A program made the position numbers and the translations under genes. DNA of 64,000 bases from positions 64,848-128,847 of the forward strand of contig VZSR01003049.1 in NCBI GenBank assembly GCA_013398615.1, in the 5' to 3' direction. This DNA is from Brachypodius melanocephalos (lineage: Eukaryota > Chordata > Aves > Passeriformes > Pycnonotidae). Below, piece by piece: positions 36,673-47,625 of this stretch. The first letter of the stretch is position 1, and every line of letters begins with the position of its first letter. The notes below the pieces were generated by a model. The model was not told the DNA's origin, did not search any database, and was given only the letters and a program-made list of their open reading frames with translations.

Positions 36673-39600
36673 GGAGTCTTTGCTGTGCCTGAGCACTGGT
36701 CCACAATATGACCTGACTGTCTGAACATAATATATTTCTTCACACTTCTGATAGGGCCATTGCAAAATCTAAACTCCAACAAGACAGATATTTGTGAAAA
36801 GATAGGGGAAAACAGTGAGGATAATTACTGTGTGAAGTATAAAGGAAAATTAATTTGAAGTCTAACTGGTGATTAATTTTTGCAGTGCCTAAGGCCAGTA
36901 AGATCTTTGAGTATTATTCTTTTTAAATGTAAGAGAACATCATTCTGCTGGGAAATTTTTTTGTTGTCTTTTTTTTGGAAGTTACCTGCAGCATACTGAA
37001 AACTATTTCATTTTAGCATAAGGATTTTCTCATCCATTTCACATACCACAAATTGTGTAAATTAACTATTAAAGTCTTCCAGTTTCCATAGCATTTCTTT
37101 AAACATACCAAACTAGTAAATGCAATACCTACAAAACACTTTTTTCCTCATTGTGTCACCTTTAAAGAAAGCAAAAGAATGAATAAAGTAAGTAACAGAA
37201 GAAATTAAAATCCCTGTGGGGTAGGCGAGTCTTACCTGATAAGACCACATTTGGAGGTTGCATCTAGCTAGCACTTAAAATTAGTGTAAACCTGCAATGT
37301 GCCAAAATACTTCTCAGGTTAACTTCAATGATTTTGTAAGTGCAGTAATAACAGGGATAAATCTGACCTTCCAGGTTTAATTCCTACCATCTAGAACCAC
37401 TGCTTCATGTCCTTTAGAAAGGAAAACCAACAGTTACCTAGCAGTAACTACTAGCAACAAGCAATTCCCTTCACCATAAGATCCAGTTAGAACAGGTTAC
37501 TCACAGCAACGTTGAGTTCTGAAAATTTTCAAGGCTGGAGATTTACAGCCACTTTAGGAAACATGGCCCCATATCTGACCATTAGCAAAGTGCTATCTTT
37601 CCTTTTATTGACACAGTTTTTCTCATGTTCCAAGATGACTTTGATGATCCTTCAATGAAGTTGTTCAAGGATGTTGGTGGCTTTCTTACGGTGGGAAAAG
37701 CAAAGCTGGGCACAGCAGGCTGCATATGAGTGAGGAGAGGAATACACACTTTGTAAAATAGATTATTATGGGATTGGTCTTTCTGTCTGCAGGGGCATAC
37801 TGATGAATTGTATCCAATATGGTCACAATAATATTCACATGTTTCTCTTCAAATGCTTTCCAGGTTTTCATCTCTATGACTATACTCTTTCAAAGGATTA
37901 GTCCATCCCACATTTTCCTGTGGACCTTTGTGGAATTCTATGTATTCATTATCAGAACGTAGGCAATGTCTCCTATACATTACTTCTATAGAATGATATA
38001 TTCTCTCTGGAAAAGGGATTCTGGTCTACATTTTGTGGAACTTTTTGTAGTATTGTATCTTACTTTTCTTTAAAGCAATCAAATAGAAGTCTGGAAGCAA
38101 GTATTTTAAAGGGATTATGTTGGAAGTAATAAATTTTGTGGTATTCCTGAAAGACCTTCCTGTTCCAAAGTCAAATATGTGACAGCAATTTGCCCATAAT
38201 GATGTTCTTAACCAAAAATTCTGATTGAGAAATATTATTTGAAGAAACATAAAAATGTTCATTCTCACTTCCAGATGATTTCTCTCTGTGAACAAGCATG
38301 AGAGAAATAATCATTAGACAAACTGGCAGAAAGATATTTTAGACAAAATTAACTGGTAGGCCTTGTTGACATGTTACATGATGTATTTGGTCTGTGTCAA
38401 CACAATTTTCTTGGGTTTTTCAGTATTTTAATTAAGCATAAGATGCTCATATTATTTGTGACCTTTTGGGTATTTATTCAAGAGGAGAACTAATCTGTAG
38501 TGTCAAGGAGATGTTTAAAGAGGATCATGAAGATTATAAAAATAATAAAACAATATTGTTTTTGCTAATATAATGTAGTGACAATATCTCTTCAATTAAC
38601 ACGGCTGGATACAGTTATGCATCTCCCCCTCTGCTGTGCTCTTAGGGAAAGAATTATATTCTTCCTCTCTTCCTCCCTTCTTCCATTTTATTTTCTTAGC
38701 AGCAAGGTGGAATCTATAAAATTAACAATATTCTCTAAAAACTAGAGGCCTGATTTGTTTTCAAATGCCAGCCATCAGAGTCTTCAAATAGCTTTTCTTA
38801 GATAAAATCCAGAAACAAAATTACTAAGTGCTGGGCTTTGCATCTTGATGTTAGCTAAGGTTTCATTTCTTTAAAGTCTTTTTCTGCAGAGACAGAGCTC
38901 TTGAACAAGAATCCAGTTCAGGCCTCTCAGGCCTCTTTACTCTCACTTCCATTTCTTTTTCAGGGAATATAAACATTCTTCTCTAAATCCAGTGATCTTA
39001 TTACCTTCACCAAGCTTTTTCATCTTTCCCTGTGGTATCTCCCTTTGGTCTTCAACTGGTTTTAAACCAGCCTATTCAAAAACTTTTGCTTATATGTCTG
39101 GATAAATCTTGGGAAAACCCTATATCAAGGACATCAGCTTTTAGATGGTTTTGTTTTAATGCTATTATCCTGTTTAAAAAAAAATGACAGTTCATTTAAT
39201 TTATGCTGCAGTTATCATTCCAAATATTTTTGACATATTACCTGACTCCAGACTGTGGAAGAACTCTCATTGACATCAAACACAGCTGTATGCATAGACT
39301 GAAAACAGATAGCAGTCTTTTTTTAGTATTAAATATCAATCTGAACTCCATCGTTTGTTCCTCTTCTAACCCATGCTATAATTAATTTAGGAAATTTTGT
39401 TTAAATTTTGCAAGAAATGATGATATTTAGGCCTGTTCATTTAGGTCAAATGAGTGTATCTCTTGTCTTACCAACAGCTGAGCTATGTAAGAACTGTTAC
39501 AGAACTATTAGTAAGTTACAGAATTATGAGTAACATAAAGTCTTAAAAATCTATTTGGTCTAGAATGTGTATAAAATAAGTAAAAGTTAGTAACTGAAAT

Positions 39601-39959
39601 CCAAGCAAACCTCCACATAAGCCAAAATAGTAATTGGTCTATTGCCTGTTCATGACTGAGCATGCTTTAGCTATTTACATTTTAATGCTCTCCAATAATG
39701 TACAGCAGTCCACTACAAGAATAAGAAATTAAAAGAGCTCTTGCACATATAAAAAATGAAGTGAAGAAGAAAAATACTTAAAATATGTTATAATATTCTA
39801 TAAAAGCAGGCACAAAACATCTGCAGGAAAAAAATTAATAATATAATCATAAAATAATACATAGCTTTCTCAAGGCTATGTTTTGTTACTCCTATTCTAT
39901 ATCATTTGTGTTACTCTGGTAAGCAACATGAGAATATTTCAGACTATCAACTCCCTGAT
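36673..39959. other. AT-rich non-coding DNA, possible very old repeat
   Basis: No gene is recognised. 37480-37880 has faint similarity to antisense CR1 phrasing ('caaggctggagatttacagc', 'caatgaagttgttcaaggat'), but I could not align it convincingly. The rest is AT-rich with no tandem structure. Confidence 0.5.
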
Positions 39960-40236
39960 GGTTGGGAGTAAGAAAGATAGAGCCAGACTATTTCAGTGTC
40001 AGGGTAAGAAACAGTGTTCTTAAATAAAGAACTTTTTCCCTCTAGGAATGGTCAAACACTGGAACTGGTATCCCAGAGGGGATATGGGGTCTCCATCTGT
40101 GCTGATTTTCAAAACCCAATTGAACTTGGTCTTGAGTAGCCTGGTTTAGCTGATCTTCCTTTGAGTGGCAGATTTGGACTTGATTGGGCTTTGCCAGAGG
40201 TCCCTTCCTACTGCAACCGTTCTGTGATTCTATGAG
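39960..40236 (+). mobile_element. CR1 3'-end fragment
   Basis: Landmarks in order are 'agatagagccagactatttc', 'cactggaactggtatcccag', 'ggggtctccatctgtgctga', 'aaaacccaattgaacttggt', 'agaggtcccttcctactgca' and a two-unit tail 'ttctgtgattctatga'. Moderately diverged. Confidence 0.93.
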
Positions 40237-41809
40237 AACTTATTGAGAGAAAAAAAAGGAATTAAGAATAAAGCCATTACCTCACTTCAAAACATACCTC
40301 TATTCTAATGTGAAGGCAATGAATGAGTACACAGCTGTATCCTTGACTAGCTTTGGAGGTCATGGTATTTACATGGAGAGTAATTCCAAGAAGATCTTCA
40401 AATAGGTAATTAAATTTAACGAATAAACACATACAAGTCTACTTGACTATGAGGTTTCCTTTTTTTTTCCCCCTCCCATAATCTAGGGGGGAAAATAGAG
40501 AGTACAAGAGCATAACTTGAACTGAGCCTCGAATTCAGAATGAAATACACATGAAATAAAGTACACATGCTGCTGATAGTAAAATTATCTATAATAATTT
40601 AGGTTAGAGTGCTATCTTCCTGAGGCAACAGGCTGTTTGTACCAACTCTTGTCAAAAATCAGGATTCATTTGTACATTTTTGATTAGTGACACATATTAG
40701 AGTTTCATTTTATTCTTTGTACTCAAATTGCATTTTGCCTAGGGCATTCATTTAAGATAGAGTTCATTAAAGTATGTTATTCCATTTTGGCTTTTGTGTA
40801 GATGGAAAAAAAAGAAAAAGAAGGTATATTCAGAAGTGAAAGGCTTTGATACGTAATTTATTTTGACAACTATACTGTTATAGCAGCAAGGTAAGAAAAG
40901 CTATTTTAACAGGACTTATACAAAATTAAATTTGTCCATTTGCATTACAACAAAGACAATATATCTGAACACATTTTGTCTGTCATATATCAAAACAATT
41001 ACTATAATGCTTGAGAATATATTAGAAAAAAATGAATTTTCCTGGTTCATTCTTCAATATGCATTATTTTTAAAAGCAGTCAATTTTTTTCAGTCTGAAA
41101 AGATTTTAAAAATTACATATTTTTCAAATTGCAAAATTTCTTTGATTTGGTCACAAATGGTATGCAGTGTAAGTAGCCTATTCAATGGAAAAAAAAATTG
41201 AAATGGTTCTGAAAGGCAGAAAATTGATGTTTGTGGAGCAAACTGGCTTTTATTTCTAAAAGGTACACTCTCCTACAGCTTGTATAATTTGATTCTTAAT
41301 GATCTGAACAACCATTGTGAGGTTATGCTCCATTCACCACAGTGAAATGGGGAATTAAGTGCAAACATTCAAAGCCTCAGTGTTAAATTTCATTTGGAAA
41401 ATCAGGAATAGGAATGCCTATAGTCTGAGATCTATTTTGAGTATTTTTATTTATTAAGGCACTTAATAAATAGTATTTTGTTTAGTTACTTTGCCTAAAA
41501 TCTCTAAAGTTATAGGCAAACTGGGCAGATATCCTGGAGAAAAATACAAAGACTGCAGTGCTGGGTGTCATAACTTCAAGTGAGATATGCTGGAGAGCCC
41601 CTGAGGGAAGAAACTCCTCACTAGCACTGGGGTCTCATTCAAAGTGTGAAGAGTTCTAGAGCTGCTTGAAACAGTGACCACAATACATGTGACAGAAACA
41701 TTTGTCAGGGGCACAAAAAGAACCAAAAAAAAAAAGGAAGAAAAATATATAAAGGTCATATATGGTCAGGGCTTTCAGGCCATCATTTAGAGCTAGAGAC
41801 TGAGCCTGT
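40237..41809. other. AT-rich non-coding DNA
   Basis: No gene is recognised. At 41525-41720 the sequence contains 'aaacagtgaccacaataca', which could encode the S-D-H-N motif of a CR1-type endonuclease in a very old copy. The evidence is weak and I do not annotate it separately. Confidence 0.55.
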
Positions 41810-42167
41810 GGGCCTTCATCAATCAGAAGGAGATAAGGTTAAGGGGTGCACTGCTTACAGCCATGTGAGGAGAAATTCCAAGCACAACATGGTTTTAAGT
41901 CAGGGGCAATAGTCACAGGTTACAGATTGGGAGCTTTGGTTACCTCGAAGGAAAAGATGCATTTTTACTGGGGTGGCAGTACAGCACATGACACAGGGGA
42001 GCGCAGAATCTGCATTCTTTGAGGTTTTTAAAACTCAGCTAGCCATAGTCACAGTGACAAGATCTCATGGTGACAACAAATCTATTAGAGGCTGGATGCT
42101 GGATCAAACAACTTCCAGAGACTTCTTCCAAACAATACTGATGCAATTCTGTGAAGGAAATCAAAAC
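41810..42167 (+). mobile_element. CR1 3'-end fragment, strongly decayed
   Basis: Recognisable pieces are 'caggggcaatagtcacaggt', 'gaggtttttaaaactcagct', 'ggctggatgctggatcaaac', 'agagacttcttccaaacaat' and a single tail unit 'attctgtgaag'. The 5' part (41810-41960) is only loosely similar. Confidence 0.75.
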
Positions 42168-45100
42168 TAAAGCAAACAAAAAAAGCCACGGATGGACAAC
42201 TTAGCTATGAATGAAAACCAAGGAGACCTCTCTCATTTCACTGACCTCACAGTGCAGGTTGTTAGGGTTGGTCTGGGCTTGCCTTGGTTTCAGCTGGTTT
42301 TACGTTTGCATTAGTGGCTGGTGGCCAAGTGATCAGCATTTTCAGCATTTTATCTATAATTCTCTAAGGTCCCTGGACTATTTATTTCAAAACCCAAAAA
42401 GGTGAGGGAGTAAAGCAAGCAACAGCAGTATCTGTTCTGTATCTGTGCTGGGCGGTAGGCATTGATTTTCAGACAGTCTCTGTCTTTTTTACTGGCAGTT
42501 ACAGAATGCACAGTGGAGTATCACTATCATTAAAATGATTAACTTCTGTAAGATCCAACCGATTTTTCTTTTATTTCTAATGAATTTCACTTTTTCTTGG
42601 CAATTTGACACAAATCATTGTATCCCTTCGGCAGTGATTCTTGCTTGCTAGGTTAATCATTACAAAGGTAAGAAAAGCATTGTTACAATTACACTTGCTA
42701 CTCCCTTTTTACCATACAGAGGAACTTGTTTGTTCTCTGTTCACCCATGGGTCAATGGCTTTATACATGAAACACGAAGCCTCAGTTCAAACTTATTATC
42801 TTACAAAATTGTTCATTTGAATGAATGACAGTCTCAAAATGAGCTTAGCAGAAGCGGTTGCTGAAAAGTGACTGTGTAAGCCTGTCCATCTGGCTGGAAA
42901 CACAAAGTAAACCTTGTAGCAGCATTTATATCTGATTTACATCCAGATGGACTTCTCTTGTACTGCATTAGGTAAAAACTAACAATTTTAAGTATATGCA
43001 TAAACAAGTCTTAGATAGTGAGTTTAAAACCACTCAGCTTGTGTTGTTTCCTCCAAGTCTGCCACCTTCATTTCAAAGATAAAAGTATAGAGTACTTCAA
43101 GCATGAAATGAGTGAACTGACATCAAGAAATAAAATTTTCCATTCAACTTCTGCTATGAATAATAAAGTGATTGAATTTCTTTTGATGTAAGCCACCAAA
43201 TTGCAAGACTGAAAAACCTTACACAGTTACAGAGGTACCATTCCTATCTGTATCAAAAGACAGGATTGTCAGAAAAACTGAGTAAAATTTACTGAGCAAG
43301 TTTATTGAACAACTTACTCAAATACTGTTACAGTGCCCCAAAATCAAAGAACAAGCAGACATCTAGATCAACTTACAGATATAATCAGGAGTTTCAATCA
43401 CTTCTATCTGCTCTTGGAAGATGCTTCTCTCACCAAAATTTTTTCATCATTTAGCAGCTCCAAAATGCATAGAAGAGGTTCTCTGAGTGATGATTTTCAA
43501 CGTAGAAAGGATAAAACCTTGGAAAAATGTTTATAGGTAAGTTCATGTAGTACATCTTTAGTCACAAGAAACTATACAACATTGTGTTACCAACACTATT
43601 TGAAGCACAAGTAATTAAAAAAACCCTATACAAGCGACTACAAAAAATTTCTCACACATAGTTTTATTAACTTGACTGAAAAACAATAGGTCATATATAT
43701 GTGCAATACATTTTAAAGGTTTTGGGGTTTTTTACTATATGCATTTCTGTCAGCTAACATTCCATATCATTAAATTCCAATATTTATTTGTAAACAAACT
43801 GGTCTTCAGCTAATCTATTAATAAAAAGGAAAGCTAAGTATATTATAAACAAAAATATATTTTTTTTTTACAGTATCTTGAGTAAAACATTCTCAATAAA
43901 TATAAATGTTGCACTATTAATCTGTTTTTCTCACTTGTGCAGAAGTAACAGAAAAATTTTAACATGCCTTTCCAAATTAAAAAAAATATTTTTTCTATAA
44001 GGATAAAATACTTCAAGTTGGTAGTGCTTGAAACATTGTGAAAAACATAACAAATCAAAACTGACATAGTTAATGCAAAGAAAAGAAGCCACAGTGGGCT
44101 ATGCAATTTCTTTTTTGCTGACTTGTACAGAAGCAAACATCACTCTGTAATGATGCATTATGACACAAAATAACAGGGGATGAGAAAGAGGAAGAGGGCA
44201 AATGCTGGGCTGGAATTCTTCCTGCAGCATCACCAAAAGATTCAAAGCCACTCACTGATTCTTTTTTTTTTTTTTTCTTCCTTTTTTTTTCTAAAATAAG
44301 CAAAAATCATCTTAACAGTTCAATTGCCAGCGTTAGGGAACATGGAAATTATAAGGTAATACTTATTAACACTGTGAGGAATCCTGAGTTAAATGAGAAA
44401 TAAATATATAAATATATTGCAAAAAGAAGCAGATTTATTTGCATGTTAGGTTGGTGAGTAGAATATATGAGTTAAAATTTTGAAAACACTGTATCTCCAA
44501 AGCCAAAACCAACTTAATTTTAACAGATTTTTAAAGGACTTTCTATAGAGATTTGGCCACAATTAGAATTATGAATTAGGTGGGTATGTTCCTGAAAGCC
44601 TGTCCTTGTATGCTTTTTAAGGATATTTTACAAAACTGTGGAAGCAGCTTTTATGAAAGAATATTTTCCTAGTAGAATATTTTCCTTTCATGATTTGGAG
44701 GTAATAATTAAGGGCATTTGTTTGCAGATCTTCAAAGTAGCAGAAGATACTAGTGTTTTGCAACCTTTGCTTACTTGGATGCAGCATTTGGGTCACATCT
44801 ACAATTCCAGATGTGCATCAATTAGTAAAACAGCAGAGAACAAAGAGAGTGTATTATAGACACACAGATATAGGAACTACCCAGATGAGCTGCTGTGATG
44901 GCATGAGAATCAGGTTAGTGCCCTTCATGTATAAATTGTATAGAAGGTTTCATTTTATGTGCTACATGGAGGAGGATCCAAACTATCCAAATATGGATTT
45001 CTCTGCTTTTTATTCACTTAGATGGATGAAATTATATCAGAGGAAATTTTGTATGACAATGACACCAGAAAGATTTTAGGACTACAAAGAGAGTCTGTTA

Positions 45101-45568
45101 GTACTGTACACATTCAGATATCCTGTGGGATTCTAGGATGACATATGAGCCCTTCCTTAAGCTCAAAGTGGATTGCAGAAAAAAGTGGGGGGAGAAAAAA
45201 AAGATATACCTATTTATGAAATTGTATATAGAGGCTTGATCCAAATTACTCAATTTCAATTTACATCAGTACTGAAAAGCATGGCATCTGTACATGTTAT
45301 TGTTTAAAAGTATACAGAATTATTAAAAACATTTTTGTATTTTGAGATATTTTTCTCCAGAAAGAAGGTTCAACAAAAGTTCTGCTAAATTTATTAATTA
45401 AATTTACTTAAATGCTTGAAAGTTGATGCAAAGTTTTAACACTTCAAAAAGTATCATAGCTATTAAGAATAAAAAATTAGATTTTAAAATAATTTTTGGT
45501 AAATTAAATTTAATAGAAAATTGCTTTGACCTATCAAAGTTAATTATGATCATGACAGATCATGTTAT
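42168..45568. other. AT-rich non-coding DNA with possible conserved element and hairpin
   Basis: No gene is recognised. 42590-42960 looks less random than its flanks, with SOX-like ACAAAGG and CATTGTT sites and the inverted repeat listed below. T-rich runs occur at 44260-44292. Plus-strand frames of 67-108 codons at 43333-43536 and 44638-45079 show no motifs and are taken as chance. Confidence 0.55.
42884..42952. repeat. Imperfect hairpin (10-bp perfect outer stem)
   Basis: GTCCATCTGG at 42884-42893 pairs exactly with CCAGATGGAC at 42943-42952. Pairing continues inward with one mismatch, two pairs, one mismatch and three more pairs (to 42900/42936). The roughly 35-nt loop is larger than in a typical microRNA precursor. 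It could be a chance inverted repeat, a regulatory E-box pair or a small-RNA stem. Confidence 0.6.
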
Positions 45569-45780
45569 AGGATCATAGAATCAAGATACCAGAGAATTTT
45601 TGAGATAGTTAGGGACCTTGGAAAGGGACCTTCTTTGAGACAGAAAGCTCAACATTATAGTTCAGACTCCCAGCTCAAAGAATGGTCAGCTAGCACAAGC
45701 TGGTGAGGAGCAAGTTCGGTTGAGTTTTCAATATCTCCATGGATGGAGATTCCACATCCCCTCAATGCCTGAATTACAGG
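45569..45780 (-). mobile_element. CR1 3'-end fragment
   Basis: The plus strand starts with the complement of the tail, 'ggatcatagaatcaagatac', followed by 'agggaccttggaaagggacc', 'gttcggttgagttttcaata' and 'tctccatggatggagattcc'. That is the antisense order of a CR1 3' UTR. Decayed and 5'-truncated. Confidence 0.85.
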
Positions 45781-46060
45781 TGCTATGGGTGCCCTGATTC
45801 CAGACTCTTGATTTACCCATGTTGTTTGGTGTTGTAATAAGAGAATGGGATTGAAGTGAAAGCTCTTTGGAAGTCAAATTTCGTTCAAAGTAAAACAGCC
45901 TTGAGCCTGCACAAATTTCTTCAGGTGCAGATTTCTTATTGATCTGTCATCATATTTTGATGGAGTAAAAAAAAGTCAAACTAAAGACCAAATTATTAAC
46001 AGAGTCCTAGAATTGTATGCCCATGATAGAAACACTTTATATAGTGCTGTTGTTTTCCTT

Positions 46061-46129
46061 AGAAACTGATATTCATGAAATTGCCTAGAAACTGATATTC
46101 TTTAGAAACTGATATTCATGAAATTACCT
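46061..46129. repeat. Tandem duplication with ~43-bp period
   Basis: The core 'agaaactgatattc' occurs three times (46061, 46087, 46104). The first and third copies extend through 'atgaaatt(g/a)cct', while the middle one ends in 'ttt'. This is best read as one 43-bp segment duplicated. Confidence 0.9.
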
Positions 46130-46379
46130 ATCATGTAACTGTGGCAGAATTGAAAAAGAAATTAATTAAATATGCTGTGTAAAGTTAAAAAGAAAAAAGA
46201 GTAATGAAGATATCTTTCTTTGGGTGCCTGTAGAGAACAATCAAAATGAAGAATATATTAGAATACACACCACACAAACTATAAAATACATAATTAGCTA
46301 TTCTAGAGATACAGGAAAAAAAAGCAACCTATCTAGTTAAATCTTTATCTATTTTAAATGAGATAAATATTGAAATTTT

Positions 46380-46401
46380 ACATCTGGTTTGGACCAGATG
46401 T
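46380..46401. repeat. Perfect 8-bp inverted repeat with 6-nt loop
   Basis: ACATCTGG, six bases (tttgga), then CCAGATGT. It forms a small stable stem and also places two CATCTG/CAGATG E-boxes back to back. Probably chance. Confidence 0.85.
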
Positions 46402-47189
46402 ACAGGAATAATTTTAGTGGTGGTTTAAAAAAACATTCAGTCTTACCTAGAAATAATTGCAATTTAATGGTTTGAATTTTATTCTAAACATATTTCAAGA
46501 GTCCATTTTTAATGAAAGCAAAAGGTCAATTTAATAATCTTGAATTTGAAGAATAAATGAGGCAATGAATGGGTGCCTAGAGTTTTCATGCTTCACCAGA
46601 TACAGCATAGAGTGATAAAGGTTACCTTTAGTGTAAATAAACCAAAGTAATTGTGAAATCATTGGCAATTTAAGGGAGAAAAACCACAGTAATTAAAGAA
46701 CTTCTATCTACTTTTGACATATGCATTGATTATTTATTGAAAACCCTCCAAAGTGCTTGGGAGATGGAGGGAGGAGGCTTGTTTTCTTCATGTTTTTTTA
46801 TTCATGAAAATGGTTTACTTGGAGTCAAGACTTCAGATTCTATATTCAGCAATAGACATCACTCTGTTTCTCCTGCTCCTCACACTTCAAAATTTAAAGT
46901 TAAGTAAAATACATTTTCAATAGGTTCAGTAACGGCTTTGCACAGACAGAATTCAGGTTTAATGGAAAAGGAAGATCATTAAATGAATTAATAACACCCT
47001 AAAAATTGTAATTAATACTTTATAATGAAATTCCTATAGATAAATCAATTGTAAAAATATACATGTGGGAAAAAAATCACTCAATTACCAGAAAAAAAAA
47101 AAAGCACTCTTTGAAACTATCATGCTAAGTGATGAATGGGCTATACAAAAAATTAATGAGATGAGCAGCAACACCAGCAGCAGCAGCTG

Positions 47190-47625
47190 CTACAGTAAGT
47201 TCTGGGGACTGGACATTAGAATGGGTTGGGCATGGGCTTTCTGGAATTGGGGGAACCTGAGTGGAGAACCCACCGCGAGTCAGCAGTGTTGGCAAGAGAG
47301 GCTGATGTGGTGAGGGCATTGCCAGGGGCCACCACTGAGATTTAAGTGAGATTTAAGTGGCTCCTGGGAGCACTGTGAACAGGGCAGGCAAACAAGGTGG
47401 GGTGTGGCAGTTCCCACAGGAAGGGTCTGGCATCCCCCCAGCCCCAGAGAGGAGCTCAACTAGTGGTCATCACCCACCCAGCTCAAACAGACCGAGGTTT
47501 GTTTTCACCTGGTGAAAAGCTGTCATCAGAAAGAACGTGGCAACCCAGAGAAACTCCCACATAAACATGCAGCTGTCTAAATCTCCATCTGCAGGGAATG
47601 CCCAGCTGCAGGGAGTGTCTCAGCG
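47190..47625. mobile_element. Unclassified GC-richer block, probable repeat (LTR-like?)
   Basis: This is an abrupt island of GC-richer sequence in AT-rich surroundings, with 'gggttgggcatgggctttct', 'ccaggggccaccactgagat', 'catccccccagccccagaga' and a duplicated 'gagatttaagt' (about 47337-47358). Its sharp edges and composition are like the LTR insertions elsewhere in the window. However, I do not recognise the family, see no polyadenylation signal, and find no clear TG...CA ends or target duplication. A short CpG-poor single-copy element is the alternative. Confidence 0.35.

Larger units (their letters stand above)
45781..47189. other. AT-rich non-coding DNA
   Basis: No gene is recognised. 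Contains the short tandem duplication and small hairpin listed separately. A (CAG/CAGCAG) patch lies at about 47163-47192, just before the GC-rich block. Confidence 0.6.

Noticed and set aside
37480..38300. Antisense CR1 fragment
   Set aside because: Only scattered short phrases resemble CR1. No continuous layout or tail could be followed.
44638..45079. Overlapping 73- and 108-codon plus frames as exons
   Set aside because: Different frames, no splice or protein signature, AT-rich like the surroundings.
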